Origin: a virus
Virus record (IMG/VR): IMGVR_UViG_3300047551_000016
Span: 1-36,121 of that record
Reading direction: 5' to 3' (one strand)
Length of the DNA: 36,121 nt
This document shows, piece after piece, positions 1 through 9,115 of this stretch. Made by a program: the position numbers and the translations under genes. Position 1 is the first letter of the stretch, and each line of letters begins with the position of its first letter. Below the pieces are notes generated by a model. It saw only the letters and a program-made list of their open reading frames with translations. It ran no database searches and was not told the origin of the DNA.

Positions 1-910
1 CAAACCCAAAGAAAGACCTAATTGAATTAGCCAAATTTACTGCCTGTTGCGCTGTTCCGATGTTAGTCTGAGTTGTAGTCGGCTGGGCGGTTGTTTGTCC
101 GCCAAAAGATCCCAAAGCCGCCAACAAACCCGTCATCTGCGCTAAAGGACTCGTGGCATAACCTTGAGAACCTGTAGCCTGTCTCGTGACTGACGTAGGA
201 ATTGCGTAACCTTGTAGCAACTTGCCATAGTTCGCAGCCTGCTGCATCGGGTAATCCAAAATCCGCTGCCCTAAAGCCTGCTCTTGACCACCCATCTCAT
301 ACAAAGTCTTCAGACCCTGCGTACCGATGCCTTGCTCTATTTGCCCTATTTGCCCCAAGGCTTGCCCTGCACGCATCTGACGCTCTAAATCGGCCTGTGC
401 AGCCCCTAGAGCGCCTCTGTAGCCCTCAGATAGAGCACCATACTGCCGACCCAATAAATCGGCTTGTAGGTCTCTTAAAGTCTGTCCTGTGACCTGTGCG
501 GCTCTCTGACTACCAAACTGACCTGTGCCGGCAGCTCCAGCCCTGAGATTAGGCAAGATGTTCTCTTGTATCCCCCGCTGTTGCAGTCTTGCCATCTCAC
601 TGACGACATTCTGCTGATAGGGGTTCATGTACTGATTCACTAAGGCGGTCGTCGGAGTTGCCCCAGATGCCCCAAGAAACCCTGCACCCGTTCCAGCAGT
701 GCCTGCACCCGAAAACGCTACTTGAGGTGCAAGATTCAATGCCTGCTGCTGAAGCGGACTAAACCCTGCCACGCCGCCCTGTTGGACAGCAGCCTGCCCT
801 AAATTAGCAACATCTTGGAGGTAATTGGTGTAAAACTCAGGCGCCGATGTGACGTCCTGAGTTGTTTGTACGGTTGCCGGTAAGGGCGCTCCCTGAAATA
901 TATCAGCCAC
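1..910 (-). CDS. Probable internal virion/DNA-transfer protein, partial at left edge
   Basis: Open from a GTG at 910 to the window edge, 303 codons, with no stop. The start is supported by AAAGGAG six bases upstream and an 8-base overlap with the previous gene's end. The protein begins MADIFQGAPLPATVQTTQDV. It is Gln/Ala/Gly-rich and helical, with LQDVANLGQAAVQQGG, FSPLQQQALNLAP, VNQYMNPYQQNVVSEMARLQ, NLRAGAAGTGQFGSQRAAQV and QMTGLLAALGSFGG. The NPY-QQNVV then AGAAGTGQFGSQR pair is a pattern I know from podovirus internal or DNA-transfer proteins that lie at the end of the tail cluster. No lytic motif in the visible part. Its C-terminus is outside the window. Confidence 0.72.
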   Translation of the reverse strand, partial: MADIFQGAPLPATVQTTQDVTSAPEFYTNYLQDVANLGQAAVQQGGVAGFSPLQQQALNLAPQVAFSGAGTAGTGAGFLGASGATPTTALVNQYMNPYQQNVVSEMARLQQRGIQENILPNLRAGAAGTGQFGSQRAAQVTGQTLRDLQADLLGRQYGALSEGYRGALGAAQADLERQMRAGQALGQIGQIEQGIGTQGLKTLYEMGGQEQALGQRILDYPMQQAANYGKLLQGYAIPTSVTRQATGSQGYATSPLAQMTGLLAALGSFGGQTTAQPTTTQTNIGTAQQAVNLANSIRSFFGF

Positions 911-3584
911 GGCTGGCTCCTTTCTTCTGTGCTGCGGCTAAATAAGCCAGCGGGGATTTAGCAGGCGGTGGAATCTTGTTCACAGGCGCAGAACGCTTAT
1001 GGCTGCGAATCTCTTCACGGAACTTGTCTAATATCTTCGATCCTGCCTTCGTCGAGCCGTTCCCCAACTGCGCTACGGTATCCGCATCAAACACATATTC
1101 TCCATCTGCTAACAACGCAGGGATGTCGTCTGACTGCCCATCGCCGGGGCCTGTCACCGCTGAACCAGCACGGTAGTCTTTTCTGCCGGAGACCACCGGA
1201 GCGTTGTCAGCATGATGCAGATCACCACCATGTGCTAACCCACCATATGCCATACCGTTGCCAAGGTAATCCATTGGATCAACCTGCTGACCATAGGTGT
1301 AGTAAGCAGCGCCACCATCAGCCATTGCGGTAGGTAAAGCCGGTGCCGGACGAGCTAGTGGGTTAGTAAACGATAAATTTGAAGTAGGTTTTGCAAAGTC
1401 AAACGAGAACATTGGCCCTTGACTAGCTTTTAAGCCACTCACGTTAATCGGGCTGCTGACCGATGTAGGAATCTCAGGCGCCGACGCATATTGACGGTAA
1501 GGCGCAAACCTTACTGGACTTACCATCGTTGATCTAGGCGGGATTACGCCCACCTTAGACATATCAATGCCTCGGTAAGCATTCGCCGCCTGAGACCTTG
1601 CCTGAGCAGTCAGGAGGTTGCTCATCAGCGCACCAATCAGCGCCCCTCTGGTTGAAGGAGCTTGTAGGATTTGATCAATGCCTAAAGCCACTTGGCTTGC
1701 GCCACCATCTGCGTAACGGGGAACCATACCGCCCTCTTTCATTAAAGGAGTTGCTAAACCACCATCTTTTTTTACATCAGCACTTGAAGAACCGTAATAG
1801 GTGCCGGGAGTTTGCTGAACTGATGAACTTTGATTCCAATTAACAGGGGTCTTGTTACCAGCCAAAGCATCTACTATGGTATTTACACCTGTCAAAACGC
1901 CAGCTCCAGAGGATGGCGTTGGCAACAAAGATCCTACGGCTGCTCCAAGTAAAGCACCCGTTGTTGGGTCAACAGTCGTGTCTCTGGGTGTTGGAATGAC
2001 CGGCTGTGGTTCTGCTGTCTTGGCTCGACCAGAACCCGGTTGCGTCAACGTATAAGGCTGAAATCCCAACATTGCCGGAGTCTCGCCAATCGTCGTGGGA
2101 CGCGCCTCTGGGAAGGCTAAACCACGAAAGTCGCCAACCCCCGGAGGCACAGTCGATGCGCCACCACCGGAAACATTATTGCCTAAACCAGAGGTAATAA
2201 TGTTCTCTAACGTCTTGTCTGTCGGAATGTTTAGATAAGTAAATAGGTTATTGGCAAGGTCTTCCGCCGTCATCATCGTGCGGATCGTCTTACCCGTTGC
2301 AGGGTCAATCGTCAGATTTTCCTTAGTGAATGGGAACATGACGCCCATTTCTCTAGCCACATCAGCTTGCAACAAGGTAGCAGGATTAATATTTTGCCCA
2401 GTCTGCTCTCTTGCTCTATCAACAATTTGTTGACGCGCAGCCGACTCTGCCATTGCCAAAGAAGCATCGGCATCTTCGCCAATCTGAACACCGAGCCGAT
2501 CTAAAACAATGTTTGCTTTTGGCTCAGACAGAAGGGCATACAGGGTGTTAGCGTTTGGGTCTTCGTTTCCAGTAACTGCTCTGTATCTCTCAGAATTAGA
2601 TACCGCGTCTAAGATGCGATTAGCATCTGCCTGAGTCAGCGCACCGGAGATCGTTGCCAGATTGACCGCCTGTCGCACCCGATCAGGCTGCAACACATCT
2701 TTACCAGCAAAGACCTTGAATTGCCCATCAGGCGTATAACCTGAGTAAGTGGGTTGTTGGGTGACAGGGTTAACAAACTGAACATATTGACCGGCAGCAG
2801 TCTTTGAGACATTTGGTCTTAAAGCGGCTGTTGCCTCATCAAAGATATAAGGGTTGTCAACCGCAAAACCCCCCGCAAAAGGGTCTGCTGCAAGAGCATC
2901 TACGACAGCTTTGGCAAATCCCTCTGGGTTATCTGCTAACGACCGAACATCAACGCCAGTAGCTCCACCTTTTAGCTGATTTACAAGTTGTTCTTGAGAA
3001 TAAAGATTTTTATCTTCTTGCCCCATCCAGTACTGAATACCCGCTTCGTCAGGATTCCTGCCAAAGTTTTGACGATACGCAGAAGAAATCTGTTGACGGT
3101 CGTAGTTGTAACCATCCGTTGTTCGGTCAAGTTCTTCAGCAATCTGCGGTAAGGTCTTCTGGCCTGACTTTACAAAGTTGGTATAAGCCGCCAACCCTTC
3201 AGGGTCAGCAGGACGGCCTAACTGTTCAAGGTAAATCTGCTTAATTCTGTCTTGAACGGATTGATCAGCCGCCGCCTGCTGTGCCAACGGAGATGCCGCA
3301 GGCACAGAAATCGTCACTGGCGCAGCCGTCGCTGTTGACCGAGTGGAAGTGATTGGCAAAGAAACTTCCGCAGGAGCTGCACTAGCCGCAGGCACAGAGA
3401 TCGTAGGCGCTGCAACTGTAGCCGCTAGAGGCGAAGATGCAATTGGCAACGAAACAGCTGCCGGAGCCGCTTGAGGTGCCTCTAGCGCCCTTACCTGCTC
3501 ATTAATAGCCAGAGCCTGAGCTAACCTCGCCGCACCATCCGGCAAGCTAGCAAAATATTGCTCGACAAAAGGATCAAGAGCCAT
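903..3584 (-). CDS. Large internal/tail virion protein with DUF4214-like domain
   Basis: An 893-residue protein with GAGGAAAAA right before the ATG. Residues 41-98 hold two 28-residue Ala/Pro/Ser repeats (VSLPIxS and PTISVPAAS type). Residues ~111-205 are a DUF4214-like pair (IYLEQLGRPADPEGLAAYTN and AYRQNFGRNPDEAGIQYWMG). A helical middle follows. The last ~290 residues carry diglycine motifs (MKEGGMVPRYADGGAS from residue 615, MADGGAAYYTYG from 754) and a terminal segment GPGDGQSDDIPALLADGEYV then FDADTVAQLG, a module common in phage virion proteins. It is paired with the preceding gene by the shared DUF4214-like repeats. Probable ejectosome or tail component; not proven. Confidence 0.7.
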   Translation of the reverse strand: MALDPFVEQYFASLPDGAARLAQALAINEQVRALEAPQAAPAAVSLPIASSPLAATVAAPTISVPAASAAPAEVSLPITSTRSTATAAPVTISVPAASPLAQQAAADQSVQDRIKQIYLEQLGRPADPEGLAAYTNFVKSGQKTLPQIAEELDRTTDGYNYDRQQISSAYRQNFGRNPDEAGIQYWMGQEDKNLYSQEQLVNQLKGGATGVDVRSLADNPEGFAKAVVDALAADPFAGGFAVDNPYIFDEATAALRPNVSKTAAGQYVQFVNPVTQQPTYSGYTPDGQFKVFAGKDVLQPDRVRQAVNLATISGALTQADANRILDAVSNSERYRAVTGNEDPNANTLYALLSEPKANIVLDRLGVQIGEDADASLAMAESAARQQIVDRAREQTGQNINPATLLQADVAREMGVMFPFTKENLTIDPATGKTIRTMMTAEDLANNLFTYLNIPTDKTLENIITSGLGNNVSGGGASTVPPGVGDFRGLAFPEARPTTIGETPAMLGFQPYTLTQPGSGRAKTAEPQPVIPTPRDTTVDPTTGALLGAAVGSLLPTPSSGAGVLTGVNTIVDALAGNKTPVNWNQSSSVQQTPGTYYGSSSADVKKDGGLATPLMKEGGMVPRYADGGASQVALGIDQILQAPSTRGALIGALMSNLLTAQARSQAANAYRGIDMSKVGVIPPRSTMVSPVRFAPYRQYASAPEIPTSVSSPINVSGLKASQGPMFSFDFAKPTSNLSFTNPLARPAPALPTAMADGGAAYYTYGQQVDPMDYLGNGMAYGGLAHGGDLHHADNAPVVSGRKDYRAGSAVTGPGDGQSDDIPALLADGEYVFDADTVAQLGNGSTKAGSKILDKFREEIRSHKRSAPVNKIPPPAKSPLAYLAAAQKKGASRG
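3291..3464 (-). repeat. Two 28-residue Ala/Pro/Ser repeats
   Basis: Residues 41-68 and 71-98 of the 893-residue protein share the pattern PAxVSLPIxS...AAPxTISVPAAS with a period of 30 residues. The unit is likely an extended linker ahead of the DUF4214-like domain. Confidence 0.8.
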
Positions 3585-3596
3585 TTTTTCCTCGCT

Positions 3597-5558
3597 TTAT
3601 CCTAAGTTCCTCATGGCGCTTAAACCGCCAACAAATGTCCGCCTAGGAGTGGTTAATTCTAGGTATTTCTCAATTGGAATCATTATATTGCTCTGAGGGT
3701 AAAGCTCCGCAGCACTTAAAGCCCCTCTTGCCCTACCTTGTTGAGCCTGCTGAAATGGTTGAGTTGGCTGACCAGTTAAAGTCTGCGTTAAATTGGATAT
3801 TTTGTTTAAAGGGCTGACCACTTTGTCATAGGCGGTCTTGCCTGCGGAAATGGCATTATCAATAGCGCTAGGGCCTGTGGTTGCAGTAGGGCCACCGCCA
3901 CCGCCACCGGGCATCGTCGGGGTCTTAAAAGCCCCTTCCGTTGACCATGACGGTAAGGTTGTTGTGGTTGTCCCCGAACCTCCAGCCCCACCGGGAAAAG
4001 TTGGCTTGGAAAAAATGTCCGTTGGCACATTAGTTCCCACATAACCCGGCACACCAAAAGTCGGCGTAATCGCTCCAGCCGGCGCCTGCAATCCAATAGC
4101 ACCAGCACCTATAGTTCCAGCACCAGCGCCTAATGTGGCTCCGATGCCGGGTGCCAATCCGGTTCCCGCGCCAGCAGTCAAGCCAACACTACCGGCACCA
4201 ATCGGGGTTGCTCCAGCACCTATAGTCGATCCTATGCCCGGAGCCAAACCTTGACCCGCACCAATTTTCAATCCAGTGCCAGCAACCGACCCAGCAGTAC
4301 TACCCGCAGCTCCCGCTAACTTAGATAGGCCATAAGCCCCGATCATCAGGCCACCAGCGGCTAATAAAAACTGTAGGAAGCCGTTGTCATGCGTATGGTT
4401 GTAGTACGTCTGATAATCAGCCGCTACCTTCGAGGTGCGGTCAGATGTGTACTTGGCAATATCATTAGGATCAGCCCCTAGACCAATCGCTCGGTTCGAG
4501 ATGTCTTGGTACCGCTGCGCTAAAGACGCTAACTTGTCTTTGTTCTTGCCCTCAGCGGTCACGCCCGGATCGATGTTCTGCTCTAACCAGTTATTGACGT
4601 AAACCCCCGAAGCAGCCTCTTTCATGAAGCTACCCGGATCTTTGGCATACGCATCTACAGACGCCTCTGGCCCCCACTGCTGAACCATTTGAGACGCTTT
4701 TTCTGGATTTAGAAATGCCGCCGTCCCAGCTCGGGAATACCACATCGCATGAACCGGGATGTCGTATAGGTCAGACTCCGAGTAAATGTCATAGCCAGTA
4801 GGCGTTTCACCTCTACCAAACGGCCCTTCGTCGTACAGCGTTGGGGTCATCATATTTAACCCCTCCATACCAGCACGGTTGTCCTGATATGGATTCCTGA
4901 GCTGCGCTAACGCAGAAAAGTCTTCAGGTAGCTCAATACCCTTCTCAGCGGCATATCTACGAGCCTCTGCATCAAACTTATTGTTGATGTACTCCTGAGC
5001 CTCTGGCGACCAACCCACCTCTTCTAGGCGCTTCTCAGGCATCGCATAGTCATAGTTCACATCGACTAGCTTTTGCTCACGACGGATCTGAGAACCCATG
5101 ATGTCCGGGCCTTTATTAGGCTCAGCCTCGAACTGCCTCAGATAGTTACGGTAAGCCTCCTCGTCAGGCATCCGACCTAGATAGTTTCTGTAAACCCGAA
5201 CCAGATCGGCTTCAGGCAACTTGGCAAGATCATTTGCCAACAAATCAGACTTAAACCCTGTACGCTCGGCACGCTCCCTCGAACCCATCATCATGGGTGC
5301 AAAGTCATAATAAAGGTCGTTGCCTAAGATGCGCTCTCGCTCTGTGTCGCTTGCCTCACGACCCAAAGCCATTTGGAACTGCCGATTGATGTGGTCTTCT
5401 GGCGTCAGGCTTTTGTATTCGTCAGAACTTCTAACTTGCTCAATCAGCTTGGGCTTTTCAATGTCCTGACCAATCAGATTCTCATAGTCGAGGTCGTCCG
5501 GGTTCCTACCAAGGTACCGGGTATAGACAGAATTGACATCGGCCTTCGTAATCGCCAT
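3597..5558 (-). CDS. Probable internal virion/ejection protein with DUF4214-like repeats and Gly/Ala-rich hydrophobic region
   Basis: A 653-residue protein. The N-terminal ~150 residues have three DUF4214-like units recognisable by VYTRYLGRNPDDLDYENL, FQMALGREASDTERERIL and VYRNYLGRMPDEEAYRNYL. A helical charged middle follows. Around residues 393-410 there is a hydrophobic span (FLQFLLAAGGLMIGAYGLSK), then a Gly/Ala-rich region with repeated GLAPGIG-S/A-T-x-GAGA-xx-IGAG blocks and a low-complexity tail (poly-Gly, Pro, Thr). This combination fits podovirus ejection proteins that cross the cell envelope during DNA entry. No lytic domain is seen. The start overlaps the previous stop (TAATG). 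The function is inferred from layout. Confidence 0.7.
   Translation of the reverse strand: MAITKADVNSVYTRYLGRNPDDLDYENLIGQDIEKPKLIEQVRSSDEYKSLTPEDHINRQFQMALGREASDTERERILGNDLYYDFAPMMMGSRERAERTGFKSDLLANDLAKLPEADLVRVYRNYLGRMPDEEAYRNYLRQFEAEPNKGPDIMGSQIRREQKLVDVNYDYAMPEKRLEEVGWSPEAQEYINNKFDAEARRYAAEKGIELPEDFSALAQLRNPYQDNRAGMEGLNMMTPTLYDEGPFGRGETPTGYDIYSESDLYDIPVHAMWYSRAGTAAFLNPEKASQMVQQWGPEASVDAYAKDPGSFMKEAASGVYVNNWLEQNIDPGVTAEGKNKDKLASLAQRYQDISNRAIGLGADPNDIAKYTSDRTSKVAADYQTYYNHTHDNGFLQFLLAAGGLMIGAYGLSKLAGAAGSTAGSVAGTGLKIGAGQGLAPGIGSTIGAGATPIGAGSVGLTAGAGTGLAPGIGATLGAGAGTIGAGAIGLQAPAGAITPTFGVPGYVGTNVPTDIFSKPTFPGGAGGSGTTTTTLPSWSTEGAFKTPTMPGGGGGGPTATTGPSAIDNAISAGKTAYDKVVSPLNKISNLTQTLTGQPTQPFQQAQQGRARGALSAAELYPQSNIMIPIEKYLELTTPRRTFVGGLSAMRNLG
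4077..4278 (-). repeat. Imperfect Gly/Ala coding repeats in the ejection-like protein
   Basis: The segment encodes two ~36-residue copies of a pattern GLAPGIG - S/A - T - I/L - GAGA - xx - IGAG - x - V/I - GL within residues ~425-495 of the 653-residue protein. Both copies are hydrophobic and glycine-rich and could form a flexible membrane-active or amyloid-like stretch. Boundaries are approximate. Confidence 0.6.
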
Positions 5559-5815
5559 TACTTACTCGCCAAAATCGTGTTTACATTTATTGCGTTTACC
5601 AACGCAGCCGCCCAGTCTTGCCAGTTGTCATACACGTAAGGGCCGGGTATCGCTTCGTTACTAAACACATCAATCGCCTTCAGACCAGCCGCCCAAGTCT
5701 TCCAGTCGCCATCAGGAATAGCCAACTGCTGCGGTGCATACGCCTCAACCATTAACGAAGCCCACGACTCCCACGTGTGAAACCGAGGATCGTAGACAAC
5801 CGCAATCTCAGACAT
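5558..5815 (-). CDS. Small conserved phage protein, 85 aa
   Basis: Starts MSEIAVVYDPRFHTWESWAS and contains regularly spaced Trp residues (TWESWAS, DWKTWAAGLKA, NWQDWAAALVNAI). These suggest two copies of a short W-x-x-W-A helix-turn unit. No catalytic or membrane features. It sits between the nozzle and the first large internal protein, with TAATG at both borders, an arrangement repeated in related phage genomes as I recall. It could be a tail-tip or chaperone-like protein for its neighbours, which is inference. Confidence 0.72.
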   Translation of the reverse strand: MSEIAVVYDPRFHTWESWASLMVEAYAPQQLAIPDGDWKTWAAGLKAIDVFSNEAIPGPYVYDNWQDWAAALVNAINVNTILASK

Positions 5816-7890
5816 TAGTAACCCCTTACGTCGCCAACGTTAGCATTCACTAACACGCGACCCATCTGGTAGTTACCACCCTGTACGTTGCTGCCAAACT
5901 TCAACCGACCTAACCTTCTCTGCTCACGCATGTCAATCTTGTTGGTATCCGGCTGGAAGGGATACGGGTCGCTGTAAACGTCCTCTACCTGAGCATAAGG
6001 ACGGCCAACGACCTGCACATACATTTCCCCTGATTGCACGAAATCAGGCTCAATCCGCTCTATATGCAGCCAGTAGTTATCTCCCACCGCTGTGGTCTGC
6101 GATGGGCCACCACCCACCCAACCTAAATCCGATGTCTCAAAGTAGCTCTCAATCGCCAACGTGTTCTGACCATCTACCGCGTCTGTACCAATCTCATGCT
6201 GCCAGATCGTGGTCAATCCGGGCATCGTGGTAAATACCGCTAGCTCAGTTTGTGTGGCCGTAGCGTTCTCAGATAGCGTCACCGTGATATTCCCGGGCGT
6301 ACCACTTGGGGCTATCGCAATCACAAAAGCATTGTCAGGAATACTTGGCGAAATAACAACTTGATTCAACGCGATCTCGTTTGTCTCCAACATCTCAATG
6401 TCTGCGCTGCCATTCGTTGTATCTATATCGGCAGAGAAAATAGCCTCAGCAGTAGTCAAGTTGGTACCCGCATTCACCGGATACTTAAAGACTTGAGAGA
6501 AGTAACCCGCAGAGCGCTCAGAACCCGGCGCAAAACCGGCGTCATACCAAGTATTCTCACGGACGTTGTAAATGATCGCGTTGTTACACTCCTCTGAGTC
6601 CCCATGAGGATAGAACCACCAGACCTCTCCAAATCGAGGCACTTTAGTCGCCCAGACTTTTTGTCTCTGCGCATAGTTCAGATTGTCAAAGAAATAGTTC
6701 TGGTTCATGGAGTTGGGAATTTCTTTGACTACCCCGTTATAAAGCAGAAATCTATCCACCCCAATCCAATAATAAATACCGTCGTATTCAATAACACACT
6801 GAGAAGAAAGAATAGAACTTTGAGTTGAAATGGTGTCATAGCGCCAGTACGTAGCAGGTGCCCAGTTACCCGTGCCTGCCACACCTAAACTCTGTGGTGC
6901 GTAAGACACCCGAATCAGTGAATCCAACGACCAAAACAACCCAGACGGCGAATTAGAGCCGCCTCGAACCGGCAAGCCCTTTACGATCTTAGTAGAGGCA
7001 ACACTAACCTCATTAGACTCAGCGCTGTTCCAGTCAAACGGATCACCCGCCGCGCAGTTCTTAATTAAGCCGTTGTCGCCATACACAAAGACATACGGGT
7101 GCAAAACCACCACCCCGCCAGAAACCTCAACTAAATTACCCGTGGGATTCGCACCGTTGATGTCTTTTAAAGGAGTCGCAACCGAACCATTCACCGGCAT
7201 CGACAAAACTGCCGTATTCACCGTGCTATCAATCTGGGCTAAGTTCCGACCCGGATGCGCTAGCAGCAGGGTATTGAAGCTCCCCGCTGAGTCATACATC
7301 GCATCAAATTGCCAAAGATTTAAGTCACTCGCCGTAAACCCTGACTGAACAGTCGCCACAGGTACAGAGAAGCCTGACCCCGTACCACCAATTGAAGCAG
7401 CCGCAGCAGATAAAGAATCACCCACCACGTAAGAGGTACCGCCTGCGGTAATCGTCACCGCCGATACAGCGTTAGCTGAGACTGTAATCGTGGCCTCTGC
7501 GCCTGATCCTGAGCCACCTGTCAGGGGCACATTGGTATAGGTGCCGTTGGTATAGGTAGAGCCTCCCGTAATGGCTCCTAGCGTCAATACAGCACCGCCA
7601 AAGGTGACATCTACTAGACCAGCACCTACCCCGTTGTTGTCTACGGAGAAGGTCTGTAGGCCGTCAGAATAGCCGCTAAAGATGCGGTTAAAACCGTCTT
7701 CAGAGTTGACGTAAATACCCCGAGATAGACCATTGACTTGATTCGTTATTGACCGATACCCAAAGATTTTTCTGGGACGAGCACGCTGAAATCTTACCCA
7801 ACGACCATCAGTGTAGAACTGCTTGTCGAAAAAGGTACCATCCCGCTGAATGCCGGGTAGGGTGTCTAGGGAGAAAACCTTCTTGGTCAT
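5815..7890 (-). CDS. Tail nozzle / P22 gp10-like packaged-DNA stabilisation protein with inserted beta module
   Basis: A 691-residue protein. Its start, SLDTLPGIQRDGTFFDKQFY followed by TDGRWVRFQRARPRKIFGY, is the hallmark of the P22 gp10-like family; further family segments include NLWQFDAMYD, IKNCAAGDPFDWNSAES, FWSLDSLIRVSYAP, YYWIGVDRFLLYNGVVKEIP and RFGEVWWFYPHGDSEECN. It ends with the P/DNKIDMREQRRLGRLKF region. Between about residues 102 and 183 there is a Gly/Thr-rich module (ITGGSTYTNGTYTNVPLTGG to GTGSGFSVPVATV) like those that decorate other phage tail proteins. A second short insertion lies around IALNQVVISPSIPDNAFVIA. The protein would plug and extend the tail tube below the adaptor. 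Stop overlaps the next start (TAATG). Confidence 0.85.
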   Translation of the reverse strand: MTKKVFSLDTLPGIQRDGTFFDKQFYTDGRWVRFQRARPRKIFGYRSITNQVNGLSRGIYVNSEDGFNRIFSGYSDGLQTFSVDNNGVGAGLVDVTFGGAVLTLGAITGGSTYTNGTYTNVPLTGGSGSGAEATITVSANAVSAVTITAGGTSYVVGDSLSAAAASIGGTGSGFSVPVATVQSGFTASDLNLWQFDAMYDSAGSFNTLLLAHPGRNLAQIDSTVNTAVLSMPVNGSVATPLKDINGANPTGNLVEVSGGVVVLHPYVFVYGDNGLIKNCAAGDPFDWNSAESNEVSVASTKIVKGLPVRGGSNSPSGLFWSLDSLIRVSYAPQSLGVAGTGNWAPATYWRYDTISTQSSILSSQCVIEYDGIYYWIGVDRFLLYNGVVKEIPNSMNQNYFFDNLNYAQRQKVWATKVPRFGEVWWFYPHGDSEECNNAIIYNVRENTWYDAGFAPGSERSAGYFSQVFKYPVNAGTNLTTAEAIFSADIDTTNGSADIEMLETNEIALNQVVISPSIPDNAFVIAIAPSGTPGNITVTLSENATATQTELAVFTTMPGLTTIWQHEIGTDAVDGQNTLAIESYFETSDLGWVGGGPSQTTAVGDNYWLHIERIEPDFVQSGEMYVQVVGRPYAQVEDVYSDPYPFQPDTNKIDMREQRRLGRLKFGSNVQGGNYQMGRVLVNANVGDVRGY

Positions 7891-9113
7891 GTAAACGTGC
7901 CACCGCTAATACCACTAGGAACCGTCAAACCACTCGCCGATAGAGTGAACTCATTCACCCCTAAAATTGCCATGTTCAATTCACCAGCAGAAGCTCGGTA
8001 GATACCGGTTGAAACCTCGTTGGCAAAGTTCAACGGAGGTGCCGCTACCGTGCCATCAGGCAAAGATACAGTGGTCAAACCCACCGATACAGTCACCGCC
8101 GCAATTAAGTTAACAGAGTCGCAAATAACGATAGAACTCTCACCCTGAGCCAACGTCACATCATTACCGCCGCCCGTTGAGATCGTCACATCGTAGTTAC
8201 TGACACCGCCGACTGCTTCGTTAACAATGTAGTAAACCTGAACCGTTGGGGGAACAATGATTGTCGCGTTTCCTAACAAAGTGCCGGTGTACTTCTGAAT
8301 AACGTTAGAAGCCTCAGAGGTCGTCAGGGTAAACGTACCGCCTGCCGATACGTCTTTAGTCAACTGAGTGAAGTTAAACTGCGTCGATTTACCCAAGCCA
8401 ACGGTGTAAAAGGTCGTACCCGAGCACACCAAGATCGCAGAATCAGACGGCTGCATCACAATCGATGCCGAACCGTTAATTAAGGTTCCACCTTGCGGAG
8501 ATACTGTCAGAGCGCCTGTGCCGGCGTTTCTCAGCATCACAAACCAGTTGTTGCCAAGGGTGCTCACAGAGTCAAGCGTCAGGGTTCCAGCACCCCCTGT
8601 CCATACATACGTCTGCGCACGGTAGGCAGCGGTTGCTGTGGCATCTGTTGAGAAAGTGGTCACTGGGTGTGACTGATTTAATGTCACTCCCGAAGCTAAT
8701 AGGCCATAACCAGCTAGTGTGGCTGCATCAGCATTAGACGACCCCACACCAAACGCAATGTTCCCCCAAGTGCCCTGCTCATTCGGGTTAGCCGTAATGT
8801 AGATGTACTTTGTCTCGCCGGCAGCAATCGTGATAATTGTGTTTGTGCCGTTGTAATCTTTGACCGTAAACGAGTTAGACCCTACATTTCTAATCAGGGC
8901 ATCGTTACCTACCGAAGTCTGATTCGCAGGCGGCATGTACAGGCTAAGACCACTCGTCGTGGCGTTAACCTGCATAATCCGAGCCGCATAATCATCCGTT
9001 GCATTTCCATTAATCGGCCATTGAAGCTGAGTATTTGCCGATAAGGTTATTGCACGAAAGGAAACATCCGTCGGCTGGATCACCGTTCCCGTGAAGGGCG
9101 AGTTATAGCTCAT
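7887..9113 (-). CDS. Beta-rich tail fibre/virion protein, 408 aa
   Basis: Starts MSYNSPFTGTVIQPTDVSFR, which resembles the opening of phage fibre or tail-spike attachment domains (ITLSANTQLQWPINGNATDD follows). The body is a series of strands rich in Thr, Gly, Asn and Val (FVMLRNAGTGALTVSPQGGT, IVMQPSDSAILVCSGTTFYT, NVTLAQGESSIVICDS-like). Near the C-terminus NEVSTGIYRASAGELNMAIL is a common fibre-tip segment, and it ends with SGISGGTFT, shared with the end of the large fibre. It lies between the adaptor and nozzle genes and overlaps the nozzle start by ATGA. The ribosome site is poor, so coupling to the previous gene is likely. Probably a tail-associated fibre. Confidence 0.78.
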   Translation of the reverse strand: MSYNSPFTGTVIQPTDVSFRAITLSANTQLQWPINGNATDDYAARIMQVNATTSGLSLYMPPANQTSVGNDALIRNVGSNSFTVKDYNGTNTIITIAAGETKYIYITANPNEQGTWGNIAFGVGSSNADAATLAGYGLLASGVTLNQSHPVTTFSTDATATAAYRAQTYVWTGGAGTLTLDSVSTLGNNWFVMLRNAGTGALTVSPQGGTLINGSASIVMQPSDSAILVCSGTTFYTVGLGKSTQFNFTQLTKDVSAGGTFTLTTSEASNVIQKYTGTLLGNATIIVPPTVQVYYIVNEAVGGVSNYDVTISTGGGNDVTLAQGESSIVICDSVNLIAAVTVSVGLTTVSLPDGTVAAPPLNFANEVSTGIYRASAGELNMAILGVNEFTLSASGLTVPSGISGGTFT

Positions 9114-9115
9114 GA

